NCBI RefSeq assembly: GCF_015751785.1
Contig: NZ_JADOTY010000001.1
Span: 1 to 64,000, forward strand
Length of the DNA stretch: 64,000 bases
DNA from: Micromonospora vinacea
GTDB taxonomy: Bacteria; Actinomycetota; Actinomycetes; Mycobacteriales; Micromonosporaceae
Direction of reading: 5' to 3'
Below, piece after piece: positions 8,553 through 17,530 of this stretch (the stretch's first letter is position 1; every line of letters begins with the position of its first letter). The notes under the pieces were generated by a model. The model was not told the DNA's origin and did not search any database. It saw only the letters and a list, made by a program, of their open reading frames with translations. Both the position numbers and the translations under genes were made by a program.

Positions 8553-10229
8553 TCACCGGGCGAACGGCTCGACCATCATCGCCGCGGCCCGCAGCCACGC
8601 CTGCCGGGTCTCCGGCTGGAGCTGGTGGTACTCGATCGACGACCCGGTCTCCAGAGCCGGGTCGTACGGCACGACGGCCACGCCCCGGGTACGGGTGGCG
8701 AAGTGCCGCTCCAGGTCGTCCTGGAGGGTCGAGCGACCCGGGGTCGGGCAGGAGATGAGGGTGATCGCGTTGTCCGCCAACTCGCCCATGCCCTCCTCAT
8801 GCAGCAGGTCGAGCATCCAGTCCGCGCTGAACGCCGCGTCCTCCCTGGGCACTGTGGTCACCACCAGCTGGTCGGCGGCCTGCATCACCGTGCGCCAGTT
8901 GGGGCTCTCCACGTTGTTGCCGGTGTCCACGCAGACCACGTCGTGGGTGCGCCGCAGCAGCTCCAGCACCCGCCGGACGGTGAACTGGTCCAGTCGCTGG
9001 GCGAAGCGCGGGCTCTCCTCCCCGGCCAGCACGTCGTACGAGCCGTCGGAGGCGTGCCGCAGGTAGTCGTCCAGCCGGTCCAGCAGGGTCGCGCCCTCCA
9101 GGATCTCGATCTGGGCCAGGTCGCTGATCAGGTGCCGGATCGTCCGGGCGTGCCGGGCGCTGCCGGCGCGCAGGCCGAGGGTGCCGCGCAGCTCGTTGTC
9201 GTCCCAGGCCAGCACGCCCTTGCCGCGGACGCTGCCGACGGTCGCTGCGGCGAGCACTGTGGCGGTGGTCTTGTGCACCCCGCCCTTGGGGTTGGCGAAG
9301 GCGAACACCCGGGGCGTGCCCAGGTCCCGCTGGAGCACCCCGTTGGCGCGTTCCTGCTCCGGGTCCACGGCCGGTGGCCGCCACTCGATCCGCGCCGGGT
9401 AGGCACGCTCGGCGACCGCCGAGCCGACCGCTGGGGCGGGTGCCGGCGGAACGGGTAGGACGACCGGCGGCGCGGGCGGTGGGGCGATCGGCGGGGGTGG
9501 CGGCGCGGCGGCCGGGTAGCCGGTCTCCGGCTGGTAGCCGGTCTCCAGCAGCGCGTACCGCGACTCGATCGGCGGGTCGCCCGGCCGGTAGCCGTTGTCG
9601 AGCAGGGCGTAGCGCGACGGAACCGGGTCGGGGCCGCGCGCCGGCGGCTCGGGTTCGGGCCGGTACGTCGGCTCGGCCCGGTAGTCCGGCTCGGCCCGGT
9701 AGCCCGGCTCGGCGCGATAGTCCGGCTCGGCGCGGTAGCCCGGCTCGGCCCGGTAGCCCGGCTCGGCCCGGTAGCCCGGCTCAGCCCGGTAGCCGGGCTC
9801 AGCGCGGTAGTCCGGCTGCTCGGTCCGGTACGCCGGCTCCGCTCGATAGTCCGGCTCGGCCTGATAACCCGGCTCGGTCCGGTACGCCGGCTCCGCGCGG
9901 TAATCCGGCTCCGCCCGGTAGGCGGGCTCGGCCCGGTAGGCACTGTCGACCCGGTAGGTCGCCTCGGCCCGGTAACCAGGCTCCGCGCCGTACGACAGGT
10001 CGGCCGGATGCCCGATGGCGGGTGCCCGCCCGGCGTAGCCGTTGGGGGCCGCACGCCGTGGCAGCGGATCCGGTGGCGGCTCCTCACCGTGCCGCTCCGG
10101 CTCGGTCTGCTCCGTGCCGCGACCGCCCAGCCGGGCACGGTCCAACAACGCGCGCCACCGCGGCGCTGGTTCGGCCGGCCGGCCCCAGCCGGTCTCACTG
10201 CCCTCCACGGCCCGCCCTCCCAGCGCCAT
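8553..10229 (-). CDS. ParA/MinD-like ATPase with N-terminal hexapeptide repeats
   Basis: A 558-residue protein in three parts. Residues 1-78 are low-complexity. Residues 79-193 hold about 19 tandem copies of a hexapeptide of the form xYRAEP. A Pro-rich linker has two copies of SRYALL. From about residue 309 comes a SIMIBI ATPase domain. It starts FAFANPKGGVHKTTA, a deviant Walker A in which the usual Gly before the signature Lys-Thr is His, followed by VLAWDDNELRGTLGLR. Walker B-like VVCVDTGNNVESP lies near residue 435. The ParA core, as in chromosome or type VII secretion accessory ATPases, should bind ATP; the partner and cargo are unknown. It lies 74 bases after a membrane-anchored gene on the same strand. 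Confidence 0.8.
   Translation of the reverse strand: MALGGRAVEGSETGWGRPAEPAPRWRALLDRARLGGRGTEQTEPERHGEEPPPDPLPRRAAPNGYAGRAPAIGHPADLSYGAEPGYRAEATYRVDSAYRAEPAYRAEPDYRAEPAYRTEPGYQAEPDYRAEPAYRTEQPDYRAEPGYRAEPGYRAEPGYRAEPGYRAEPDYRAEPGYRAEPDYRAEPTYRPEPEPPARGPDPVPSRYALLDNGYRPGDPPIESRYALLETGYQPETGYPAAAPPPPPIAPPPAPPVVLPVPPAPAPAVGSAVAERAYPARIEWRPPAVDPEQERANGVLQRDLGTPRVFAFANPKGGVHKTTATVLAAATVGSVRGKGVLAWDDNELRGTLGLRAGSARHARTIRHLISDLAQIEILEGATLLDRLDDYLRHASDGSYDVLAGEESPRFAQRLDQFTVRRVLELLRRTHDVVCVDTGNNVESPNWRTVMQAADQLVVTTVPREDAAFSADWMLDLLHEEGMGELADNAITLISCPTPGRSTLQDDLERHFATRTRGVAVVPYDPALETGSSIEYHQLQPETRQAWLRAAAMMVEPFAR
9651..9995 (-). repeat. In-frame 18-bp tandem repeats encoding xYRAEP
   Basis: About 19 units of 18 bases, with some variants (for example AYRTEP, GYQAEP, and one seven-residue unit AYRTEQP). 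Four consecutive GYRAEP units near 9735-9810 are the most uniform and point to recent expansion. Each unit carries Tyr, Arg and Glu, so the segment is rich in evenly spaced tyrosines and alternating charge. The array is within the ParA-like gene and stays in frame. Confidence 0.9.
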
Positions 10230-10303
10230 CGATCTCTGTCTGACAGGCTACGAACCCAACCCTATTCGGACCACACCTCAGAGCGCACACCAGCCGACGC
10301 AGA

Positions 10304-11335
10304 TCACGACGACGGTGGCGACGACGACTGCTCGGCGACGGTGGTGTCCGGCGAGGTGGTGGCGCTCGGCGGCGCCGACTCGGTGGGCTCCGGCTTCGAC
10401 GGTTCGGGTGACGGGGTCGTCACGACCGGTGCGGGTTCCGACGATTCGCCCACGGGGGCCGAGGGCGCCGGTGCGCTGATCGCCGGCGCCGGCCGCTCGG
10501 TCTGGGTCGGTGCGGGGCTCGACCCGGTGTCGGCCGGCGGGCGCACCACGTCGAACTGCTCGGGCAGGGGTGGCGTGAAGACCGTGCGGTCCAACCGGTA
10601 CACCTCGGGGGCGGGGTCGACCGCCCGCACGTCCGGCCGGGCGGCGACGCCGCGCAGCGCCACCGGCGTCGCGCGAACCACCGCCGCGTAGACGCAGGCG
10701 CAGCCGGTGCGGTACGCGGCCGCCTCGGCGGCGGCCACCTCGGCGCCGCTGGCGTACTGCTCCCGCAACTCCCGCTCGCCCACCCCGTCGCCGTCGACCG
10801 CGGCGGCCCTGGCCCGGTAGTCGGCGGCCTCGGTCTCCTTGCGGGCCGCCACCTGCCGCATACCGGCGACCACGTCGTCGGGCACCCGCAGCGCGGGGAT
10901 CTTGACGATCTCGGTCTGCCTGCCGGGCAGCGGAACCCGCCCGAAGACGGTCGAGACCCCGACGTCGCCGAGCACCGTCGCCAGCCGCTGCGGTGGCAGG
11001 TACGCATCGAGCGTGACCAGCGCGTACGTCCCGCCCTCGGCGGCCGGAGCGGACCCGGGCAGCGCGGCCAGGTCGGCCGCGGCGGACCGCAGGTAGCCGG
11101 GGACGGAGTCGCCGTCGGCGACGCCGACCCGGGTCACCTCGCCGACCGTCCGGTCGCCGACCGGAGTGTCGTCGACGGCCCAGACCGCGGTGCCCAGCAC
11201 CGCCGCCGCCGAGAGCACGGCGGCCCAGCTGAGCACACCGGATCGCGCCGACCGGTCGCCCAGCCGGGCCACGGCCCGGGTCAGCGGCGGCAGCAGCCGC
11301 TGGTCCAGCTGCCGCAGCAGGTTGCCGGCGCGCAC
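10304..11335 (-). CDS. Membrane-anchored protein with Pro/Thr/Ser-rich tail, upstream of ParA-like gene
   Basis: A 343-residue protein I do not recognise. A basic N-terminal segment of about 32 residues is followed by one transmembrane helix near 35-53 (LSWAAVLSAAAVLGTAVWA), then an outside domain. The domain has TYALVTLDAYLPPQRLATVL, an alpha-helical acidic stretch, and a cysteine pair in GCACVYAAVVRATP. From about residue 255 the chain is rich in Pro, Ser, Thr and Glu, like a wall-spanning linker. The order with the ParA-like gene downstream suggests a two-gene unit in which the ATPase could act on, or be placed by, this membrane protein. That link is inference. Confidence 0.7.
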   Translation of the reverse strand: MRAGNLLRQLDQRLLPPLTRAVARLGDRSARSGVLSWAAVLSAAAVLGTAVWAVDDTPVGDRTVGEVTRVGVADGDSVPGYLRSAAADLAALPGSAPAAEGGTYALVTLDAYLPPQRLATVLGDVGVSTVFGRVPLPGRQTEIVKIPALRVPDDVVAGMRQVAARKETEAADYRARAAAVDGDGVGERELREQYASGAEVAAAEAAAYRTGCACVYAAVVRATPVALRGVAARPDVRAVDPAPEVYRLDRTVFTPPLPEQFDVVRPPADTGSSPAPTQTERPAPAISAPAPSAPVGESSEPAPVVTTPSPEPSKPEPTESAPPSATTSPDTTVAEQSSSPPSS

Positions 11336-11377
11336 GGGCGAGATCCCCTCTGTGGAACGGTGTCGGGCGGTCGCCGC

Positions 11378-12322
11378 TCAGTCACGCAGGATCTGGAGCG
11401 CACGGTCCAGGTCGTCAGGGTAGTCGCTGACGAACCGGACCTCGTCCCCCGTTCGGGGGTGCAAAAAGCTCAGTTCGCGGGCGTGCAGCCACTGTCGGGC
11501 CAGGCCGAGACGGGCCGAGAGGGTGGGATCGGCGCCGTAGGTGAGGTCACCCACGCAGGGGTGCCGCAGGGTGGAGAAGTGGACCCGGATCTGGTGGGTC
11601 CGGCCGGTCTCCAGCCGGACGTCGACCAGGCTCGCCGCCGGGAACGCCTCCAGGGTGTCGTAGTGGGTGATGCTCGGCTTGCCGCCGGAGACCACCGCCC
11701 ACCGGTAGTCGTGGGTGGGATGCCTGTCGATCGGAGCGTCGACGGTGCCCCGCAGCGGGTCCAGGTGCCCCTGCACCACCGCGTGGTAGCCCTTGTCGAC
11801 CTCGCGGTACTTGAAGGCCCGCTTCAACGCCGTGTACGCCTGCTCGCTCTTGGCCACCACCATGATCCCGGTGGTGCCCACGTCGAGCCGGTGCACCACA
11901 CCCTGGCGCTCGGCGGCGCCGCTGGTGGAGATGCGGTGCCCGATCGCGGCGAGCGCGCCGATCACCGTCGGCCCGGTCCACCCGGGGCTCGGGTGCGCGG
12001 CCACCCCGACCGGCTTGTCGACCACGACGATGTCGTCGTCGGCGTAGACCACCCGCAGGCCGGGCACCGCCTGCGGCACCACTGTCGGCGGTGCGACCGG
12101 GGCGGGCAGCGTGACGTCCAGCCAGGAGCCGGCCTTGACCTTGTGCGAGTTGGGTCGGGCGGAGCCGTCCACCAGTGCGTCGCCGGCGTCGACCAGGGCC
12201 GCGGCGGCGGTGCGGGAGAGCCCGAACAGGCGGGACACGGCCTGGTCCAGGCGCATGCCGTCGAGGCCGTCCGGAACGGGAAGGGAACGGTGGTCGCCGC
12301 CAGCGGCGAACGCGGAGGTCAT
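11378..12322 (-). CDS. Ribosomal large subunit pseudouridine synthase, RluA/RluD family
   Basis: A 314-residue enzyme with an N-terminal S4 RNA-binding domain (about residues 20-75, [22 protein letters not shown]) and an RluA-type catalytic domain. The catalytic aspartate is Asp147 in [18 protein letters not shown]. Further family segments are [14 protein letters not shown] and [12 protein letters not shown]. Domain order and position beside lspA match RluD-like proteins of actinobacteria, which modify 23S rRNA; the exact uridines are not readable. The ATG overlaps the lspA stop by four bases. Confidence 0.93.
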   Translation of the reverse strand: MTSAFAAGGDHRSLPVPDGLDGMRLDQAVSRLFGLSRTAAAALVDAGDALVDGSARPNSHKVKAGSWLDVTLPAPVAPPTVVPQAVPGLRVVYADDDIVVVDKPVGVAAHPSPGWTGPTVIGALAAIGHRISTSGAAERQGVVHRLDVGTTGIMVVAKSEQAYTALKRAFKYREVDKGYHAVVQGHLDPLRGTVDAPIDRHPTHDYRWAVVSGGKPSITHYDTLEAFPAASLVDVRLETGRTHQIRVHFSTLRHPCVGDLTYGADPTLSARLGLARQWLHARELSFLHPRTGDEVRFVSDYPDDLDRALQILRD

Positions 12323-12933
12323 GCCCGCTCCCTCTGCTCGGCGCCCGAGGTGGCGTCAGTGGTGGCCGGGTCGCTGTCGCGGCCCGCCCGCCGGCCGTCA
12401 CGCTGGCGGCCGGTCAGCTCCAACAGGACGGCCAGCAACACACCGCAGACCAGCGAACTGTCGGCCAGGTTGAACACCGGCCAGACCTGACCGTACGGGT
12501 CGAAGAGGCTGATCATGTCGACCACGTGCCCGTGGAAGGGGGACGGCGCCCGGAAGATCCGGTCGACGAGGTTGCCCAACGCGCCGCCGAGCACCAGGCC
12601 GAGGGAGACCGCCCAGGGCAGCGAGCGCAGCCGCAGTGCCATCCAGACGATCCAGCCGACCACCCCGATGGTGATCAGCGGGAAGACCCAGGTGTGGTCC
12701 GCGCCGATGCTCCAGGCCGCGCCGCTGTTGCGGGTCAGGCTCAGGTAGACGAACCCGCCGAGCAGCCGGACCGGCTCGCGGTCGGTCAGCGCGGCCAGCG
12801 CCAGGTGCTTGGTGACCAGGTCGGCCAGCAGGGCCACCAGGGCGACTCCGGCGAGAATCGCGACGGCCCGGGGCCGGCGGGTGCCGCCGCCCGGGTCGGT
12901 GCGGCCGGGTTCGGCGGACGGTACTGCGGTCAT
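12319..12933 (-). CDS. lspA: Lipoprotein signal peptidase (signal peptidase II)
   Basis: A 204-residue aspartic membrane protease that cuts lipid-modified prolipoproteins. Four membrane helices are visible. The catalytic aspartates are Asp124 in [12 protein letters not shown] and Asp158 in [12 protein letters not shown], with the helper motif [11 protein letters not shown]. An N-terminal tail of about 20 residues and a charged C-terminal tail from about residue 178 are extra compared with E. coli LspA, as is common in actinobacteria. It is coupled to the downstream rluD-like gene; that pairing is widespread. Confidence 0.96.
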   Translation of the reverse strand: MTAVPSAEPGRTDPGGGTRRPRAVAILAGVALVALLADLVTKHLALAALTDREPVRLLGGFVYLSLTRNSGAAWSIGADHTWVFPLITIGVVGWIVWMALRLRSLPWAVSLGLVLGGALGNLVDRIFRAPSPFHGHVVDMISLFDPYGQVWPVFNLADSSLVCGVLLAVLLELTGRQRDGRRAGRDSDPATTDATSGAEQRERA

Positions 12934-12997
12934 GCGCTCCCCATCGACAGTCTTGGCGGTGATCGCTCACCGTCTCATCGCCGCCGGGGAACGGACC

Positions 12998-13417
12998 TCA
13001 GCGCCGCTCCTCCAGCTGCTTGCACGTCACACACAGGGTGGCTGACGGGAAGGCGGCGAGGCGCTCGACCGGGATCGGGTTGCCGCACCGCTCGCACCAG
13101 CCGTAACCACCCTCGTCGAGGCGCTCCAGAGCGCGCTCCACCTGCGTGATCCGTTCCAGAATGCTGTTGGCGAGAGAGATCTCCTGCTCCCGCTCGAGCG
13201 TCTTGGTGCCCGTGTCGGCCTGGTCGTCCCCGGCCGAGTCGGTCAGCCGATCGCGCTGCAGCTCGGTGATCTCACTCAGCGTCTGATCGTACTCGGCACG
13301 AAGCTCGTCCCGCCGCGCCGCCAGCGCCGCCCGGATCTTCTCGGTCTCCGCGGTGCTGCGGGTGGCCTTGGCCACCGGCTTGCGCCCGGCGGTCCTGGTG
13401 TCGGATGGCTTCGCCAT
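12998..13417 (-). CDS. TraR/DksA-family zinc finger protein
   Basis: A 139-residue protein. Residues 27-95 form a helical segment (KIRAALAARRDELRAEYDQTL and the following ISLANSILERITQVERALERL). A C4 zinc finger follows with two CxxC pairs, CERCGNP and CVTCKQ. This is the DksA/TraR layout. It lacks an obvious acidic DxxDxA tip, so a DksA-like action on RNA polymerase is uncertain. ATG at 13417 has a GGGAGCGACC-type leader upstream; an open frame continues 55 codons further but is AT-richer, contains the promoter, and is not coding-like. Confidence 0.88.
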   Translation of the reverse strand: MAKPSDTRTAGRKPVAKATRSTAETEKIRAALAARRDELRAEYDQTLSEITELQRDRLTDSAGDDQADTGTKTLEREQEISLANSILERITQVERALERLDEGGYGWCERCGNPIPVERLAAFPSATLCVTCKQLEERR

Positions 13418-13543
13418 GGGTCGCTCCCTCGGCCGGGGAACCGCGCGGTCCGCGGCGCCTGGACAGGGGGCGCCAACCACGGCGTCCCCTATGTACGAAA
13501 AGGGGCGCGCGGCGACGATGGCCGCGCACTCCGGAGGTTGGCA

Positions 13544-13572
13544 AGAATACGGAACGTACAGGCGTCCGACAA
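13544..13572 (-). promoter_or_regulatory. Promoter of the TraR/DksA-family gene
   Basis: On the minus strand, TTGTCG (13572-13567) and TATTCT (13549-13544) are separated by exactly 17 bases. This is one of the best sigma-70-type promoters in the window. It predicts a start near 13537 and a leader of about 120 bases. GCCCC/GGGGC arms around 13598-13627, just after the antiporter stop, could be a weak terminator for the preceding gene. Confidence 0.65.
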
Positions 13573-13642
13573 CGTGCCGCACCGTCGCGCCGTCTAACAG
13601 CCCCTAGCCCTGCCTAACTGGGGCAAAGGGAACGCTAGCAGA

Positions 13643-15142
13643 TCATTCGACCGCCTCATCCCCGTACTCACCAAACCATCGGGCCAGGCGACCCCGCCGA
13701 CTGACCGCCCGCAACCGCCGTTCCGCCGCGTCCCGCACCCCGGCGGTCGCCACGATCAGCAAACTGTCGCCGGTCTTGAACCGGGTGTCCGGTGCGGGCA
13801 CGAATCCCACGCCGTCGCGTAGCACCAGGGTCACCGACGCGCCCAGTGGAAGCCGCAGCTCGTCGACGTGCACGCCGGCCAGTCGCGAGCCGGGCGGCAC
13901 CTCCACCTGGAGCAGGTCCGCCCGCATCCGCTCCAGCGGCGCGGTCTCCACATGGATCTCGGCGGCCTCGGCCGGCGCTGTCACCCCCAACCGGCGGGCG
14001 AACGGCCCCAGCGTCCCGGTCTGCACCAGCGTGAAGATCACCACCAGCACGAAGACCACGTCGAAGAGCCGCTCCGCGCCGGGCACCCGCTCGGAGAGCG
14101 GAATGGTGGCCAACACGATCGGCACCGCCCCGCGCAGCCCGGCCCAGGACAGGAACGCCTGTTCTCGAAGGCCGACCCGGAACGGCACCGCCGAGACGGC
14201 CACCGAGAGAGGCCGGGCCAGCAGCACCAACGCCAGCCCGGCGACCACAGCCGGCAGCACCGCCGCGTCCAGCCGGCCCGGCGAGGCCAGCAACCCGAGC
14301 AGCACGAACAACCCGATCTGGGCGAGCCAGGCCAGCCCGTCCGCGAAACCGAGAATCGCCTGCCGGTGCGACAGGCGGGCATTGCCCAGCAACACCCCGG
14401 CCACGTAGACGGCGAGGAAGCCCGAGGCGTGCAGAACCGCCCCCGCGGCGTACGCCAGCACTGTGATGCCCACCGCGGCGATCGGGTAGAGCCCGGCCGA
14501 GGGCAGCGCCGCCCGGCGCAGCGCCCAGGTGCCGGCGACGCCCGCGGCCACACCCACCGCCGCGCCGACGCCCAGCTCGTAGAAGACGAGCGCGGTCTCG
14601 TACCACCACGGGTGCGCCCAGCCCTGGTGGGAGAGCAGCACCACCAGCAGCACCACCGGGGCGTCGTTCATCCCCGACTCGGCCTCCAGGGTCGCCACCA
14701 GCCGGGGCGGCAACCGCAGCCGGCGCAGGGTGGCGAAGACGGCCGCCGCGTCGGTGGACGAGAGCACCGCGCCGTAGAGCAGCGCCAACCGCCAGTCCAG
14801 CCCCAGCAGCAGGTGCACGGCCACGCCGACCACCACGATGCTGACGATCACGCCGACAGTGGAGAGCGCGGAGGCCAGCCCGAGCACCGGGCGCAGCGTG
14901 GTCCACCGGGCGGTGAGACCGCCCTCGGCGATGATCACGATCAGCGCGCAGAAGCCGAGGGTCCGGGTCAGCTCGACGTCGTCGAACTGGATGCCCAGCC
15001 CGCTCTCGCCGATCGCCACACCCAACGCCAGGTAGACCAGGAGGCTGGGCACGCCGAGCCGGGTGGACAGTCGCACCGCGCCGACAGCGACCAGCAGCAC
15101 CGCCGCACCGAGCAGCAGCGCGATGTCCAAGCCGGGCGTCAC
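13643..15142 (-). CDS. Potassium or cation/proton antiporter (CPA1, NhaP2-like) with C-terminal RCK-C domain
   Basis: A 499-residue membrane antiporter. About 12 hydrophobic segments occupy residues 1-385. The antiporter core includes SALSTVGVIVSIVVVGVAVH, then LSSTDAAAVFATLRRLRLPP and LEAESGMNDAPVVLLVV, where the Asp and Glu of the transport site lie. The soluble tail (about 395-490) has the TrkA-C/RCK-C form with LLQVEVPPGSRLAGVHVDEL and TRFKTGDSLLIVATAGV, a ligand-sensing domain that gates K+/H+ antiporters. Cation choice cannot be proven here. It is separate from the 13.5 kb promoter and runs leftward after a DUF167 gene. Confidence 0.9.
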   Translation of the reverse strand: MTPGLDIALLLGAAVLLVAVGAVRLSTRLGVPSLLVYLALGVAIGESGLGIQFDDVELTRTLGFCALIVIIAEGGLTARWTTLRPVLGLASALSTVGVIVSIVVVGVAVHLLLGLDWRLALLYGAVLSSTDAAAVFATLRRLRLPPRLVATLEAESGMNDAPVVLLVVLLSHQGWAHPWWYETALVFYELGVGAAVGVAAGVAGTWALRRAALPSAGLYPIAAVGITVLAYAAGAVLHASGFLAVYVAGVLLGNARLSHRQAILGFADGLAWLAQIGLFVLLGLLASPGRLDAAVLPAVVAGLALVLLARPLSVAVSAVPFRVGLREQAFLSWAGLRGAVPIVLATIPLSERVPGAERLFDVVFVLVVIFTLVQTGTLGPFARRLGVTAPAEAAEIHVETAPLERMRADLLQVEVPPGSRLAGVHVDELRLPLGASVTLVLRDGVGFVPAPDTRFKTGDSLLIVATAGVRDAAERRLRAVSRRGRLARWFGEYGDEAVE

Positions 15143-15164
15143 GGCTGCCTTGCCTGGGCTGTCC

Positions 15165-15470
15165 TCACTCGGCGGATCCGTCGCGCAGGCGGCGCAGCAC
15201 CTCGGGCAACTCCGGGCCGGGCCGATCGACGAGGAAGAGCTTGTCCCGGCTGGCCGCGCCGGTACGCAGCGACACGGCGGCCGGCCGGACGCCCAACGCG
15301 CCGGCCAACGCCCGGCGGGCCGCCTCGGTGGCCCGACCGTCGACGGCCGGGTCGTGGACCGCGATCACGAGAGCGGGCCCGTGCGGGCCGTCGAAGCGGC
15401 CACCCACCCGGTCCCGGGAGGCGCCGGGCTTCACCCGTACCGCAACGGTGAGCGTGTCCTGCGCGGGCAC
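15165..15470 (-). CDS. DUF167 family protein (YggU-like)
   Basis: A 101-residue protein with the DUF167 fold signature: VAVRVKPGASRDRVGG at the N-terminus, ALVIAVHDPAVDGRATEAARRALAGALGV in the middle, and AASRDKLFLVDRP near the end. Family members are small alpha/beta proteins of unknown function, often near yggT or yggS in other bacteria; here yggT and yggS are a few genes upstream. It precedes the antiporter by 22 bases, so co-transcription is likely. Confidence 0.88.
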   Translation of the reverse strand: MPAQDTLTVAVRVKPGASRDRVGGRFDGPHGPALVIAVHDPAVDGRATEAARRALAGALGVRPAAVSLRTGAASRDKLFLVDRPGPELPEVLRRLRDGSAE

Positions 15471-15480
15471 CGGCGCCGCT

Positions 15481-16260
15481 TCAGATCGGCCGGGCGTCGG
15501 CGAGGAGAGCGGTCGCCGGCGCGCAGTGCGCGCACGGAGTGAAGCCGAGTTCCACGGCCTCGGCGACCGGCAACGTCTCGGGCTGCCAGCCGATCAGGTG
15601 GGGGCAGCCGTCGAGGTGGTAACGAGGTCGGCCGTCGACAACCTCGACGTCGTCGAGCAGTCGGGCCACCCGGGCCGCCTCGGCGGCCGTGATCTGCTGG
15701 GCGGCCGGCTCGTCGACCGCCGCGACCGCGGGATCGAACACGTCGTCGGTCGACGCCGCGACCGGCGACGCCGGGCTGACCGGCCGGGCACGCGAGGGCC
15801 CCTCGTCCGTCGCGGCCACGAACGGCGACTCGTCGTCGCCCCGCGAGTCGAACGGCGACTCGTCGTCGACGCGTGGCGGGTCGAGCGGCGACGCCTCATC
15901 GACCGGCGGCACATGGTCGACCGGCGACGCGGGTGGTTGCCGCCACCCGGCGCCGCCGGTACCAAACGTCGTGGGCACGTGCTGGACCGGCACCTCCGGC
16001 TCGACCAGCGGCGGCCCGTACGCGACACCCGATGTGGCCTGGCTGGCCGTGCGGGGAGCGTCGGGGGGCCGTCGGTCGGTCCGGCCGGGATCCGCCATGG
16101 CGCGGTTGGCGGCTGCCTGGCGGGCACCCGCCACCAACGCCACGGCGGCCAGCAGACTGGCCGCGATGGAGATGACCAACAGGAAGCTGGAGCCACCGGC
16201 CAGGCCGAGCACCAGTAGCACCACCGCGACGAGGATGAGCAGAAGACTTGCGACTATCAC
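15481..16260 (-). CDS. Membrane protein with C-terminal Cys/His motif, unknown function
   Basis: A 259-residue protein. Two hydrophobic segments at residues 1-20 and 24-46 form an N-terminal membrane hairpin. An Asp/Ser/Pro-rich linker contains three copies of a DDESPF-like phrase (residues ~110-150). A compact C-terminal part (about 195-255) has WLLD-type helices and the conserved-looking motif DGCPHLIGWQ followed by GFTPCAHCAPA. The Cys, His and CxxC pattern could bind a metal. I know similar uncharacterised proteins from actinobacteria but no function. It lies between divIVA and the DUF167 gene. Confidence 0.7.
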   Translation of the reverse strand: MIVASLLLILVAVVLLVLGLAGGSSFLLVISIAASLLAAVALVAGARQAAANRAMADPGRTDRRPPDAPRTASQATSGVAYGPPLVEPEVPVQHVPTTFGTGGAGWRQPPASPVDHVPPVDEASPLDPPRVDDESPFDSRGDDESPFVAATDEGPSRARPVSPASPVAASTDDVFDPAVAAVDEPAAQQITAAEAARVARLLDDVEVVDGRPRYHLDGCPHLIGWQPETLPVAEAVELGFTPCAHCAPATALLADARPI

Positions 16261-16340
16261 GGCTCACCCCCGCCGCGTCGAACCGTCCAGGCGGGGCCGG
16301 CGACCGTCACCATTGGCGGACAGCGATCGCCGGCCGGTGC

Positions 16341-17150
16341 TCAGCGTCCGGCTTCGAGGGCGCCGGAGCGCCCGCCGCCGCCGTACGAACCAGCGAGACC
16401 TGCTGCGGCCAGCCCGTTGCCGCCAGCAACCCGGCCGGCTTCGGAGCGGGTCATCTCGGCCTCGAGGCCCTGGCCACGACCGTCGAGGTCACGCAGCTGG
16501 CTCTCCAGGTACGCCTTGAGCCGGGTGCGGTACTCGCGCTCGAACTGCTTGAGCTCCTCGATGTGCTTCTGCAACGCCGTGCGCTTGGCGTCCAGGCCGC
16601 CCATGGCCTCCTGGTGCCGCTGGCGGGCGTCCCGCTCAAGGGCGTCAGCCTTGGCGCGCGCCTCCCGGGTCACCTCCTCGGCCTTGCTGCGAGCCTCGGA
16701 GAGCAGCTGGTCGGCCTCGCGGCGAGCGTCGGACACGTGGTCGTCGGCGGTGCGCTGGGCCATCATCAGCACGCGCAGGGCCTGCTGCTCACCGTCACCG
16801 GTGACGCCGCCGGCCGGGCCGCCGGTCGCGCGGACCTGCTCCAGCTCGGCCTGCATCGCGCGGGCAGCCTGCTCGGCCGCCGACTTGTCGCGCTGCACCC
16901 GGTCCAGTTGGGCCTTGACATCGTTGAGCTCCGCCGCCAGTCGGGCGTCGCCGCCGGGGCCGGCGGGGGCACCGCCACGGCCGCCGCGCTCCACCTGGGC
17001 GCGCAGCTCGTTGTTCTCCTCGATGAGACGGGCGAGCTCGCGCTCGACCTCATCAAGGAAGGCGTCGACCTCCTCCTCGTCATACCCCCGCTTGCCGATC
17101 GGCGGCTTTTTGAAGGCGACGTTGTGGACGTCGGCCGGGGTCAGCGGCAT
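16341..17150 (-). CDS. divIVA: DivIVA/Wag31-type polar growth scaffold
   Basis: A 269-residue coiled-coil protein that gathers at negatively curved membrane and organises polar wall growth in actinobacteria. The membrane-binding N-terminus is [20 protein letters not shown], then [20 protein letters not shown]. Long heptad segments run from about 30-60 and 75-235, split by a Gly/Pro-rich linker near 66-78 ([14 protein letters not shown]). The C-terminal tail is Gly-rich. ATG at 17150 is chosen over 17195 because AGGAG lies just upstream and the conserved segment starts there. It ends the ftsZ-yggS-sepF-yggT-divIVA series. Confidence 0.95.
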   Translation of the reverse strand: MPLTPADVHNVAFKKPPIGKRGYDEEEVDAFLDEVERELARLIEENNELRAQVERGGRGGAPAGPGGDARLAAELNDVKAQLDRVQRDKSAAEQAARAMQAELEQVRATGGPAGGVTGDGEQQALRVLMMAQRTADDHVSDARREADQLLSEARSKAEEVTREARAKADALERDARQRHQEAMGGLDAKRTALQKHIEELKQFEREYRTRLKAYLESQLRDLDGRGQGLEAEMTRSEAGRVAGGNGLAAAGLAGSYGGGGRSGALEAGR

Positions 17151-17194
17151 CGAAACTCCTCGGGTCAGTTGCGGCCGCGAAAGCGCGTCGGTCA

Positions 17195-17500
17195 TCAGGC
17201 AGATGCCCTGATCGACGGCCCTAACACGAACTCCATCAGCACGAACAGGATAACCAGGAGCACAAGGGAGGCCAGGTCGATGCTCACGGTACCAATTCGC
17301 AGCGGAGGGATCACACGCCTCAACGCGTTGAGAGGGGGATCAGTGACGCTCCACACGGATTCCAATCCTGCCGATGCTCCACGCCCCGGTTGCCAGCGAC
17401 GGCCGTACTGCAGGACGGCGCTCAACACGAACCGGGACAGAAGAAGGAGCAGGAAGACATAAAGGATCAGGTACAGCACTTGCAGTAAGATCGACAACAC
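17195..17500 (-). CDS. YggT family membrane protein
   Basis: A 101-residue integral membrane protein with two hydrophobic stretches, residues 3-28 ([20 protein letters not shown]) and 70-95 ([20 protein letters not shown]). Between them is the YggT signature [20 protein letters not shown]. The family sits beside sepF in actinobacteria, cyanobacteria and Gram-positives and is linked to division or chloroplast-type nucleoid and septum placement, with an unknown molecular role. The start is GTG. It lies between sepF and divIVA. Confidence 0.93.
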   Translation of the reverse strand: MLSILLQVLYLILYVFLLLLLSRFVLSAVLQYGRRWQPGRGASAGLESVWSVTDPPLNALRRVIPPLRIGTVSIDLASLVLLVILFVLMEFVLGPSIRASA

Positions 17501-17530
17501 GGTCAGCGACGTCCCTCGGGTCGGGCGGGA

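Noticed and set aside
9651..9995. Regular repeats that could suggest a CRISPR array
   Set aside because: The units are 18 bases with no unique spacers and stay in frame in a protein-coding gene. They are coding tandem repeats.
13418..13582. N-terminal extension of the TraR/DksA-family protein
   Set aside because: It contains a good promoter (-35/-10) and is not similar to the family; ATG at 13417 is better.
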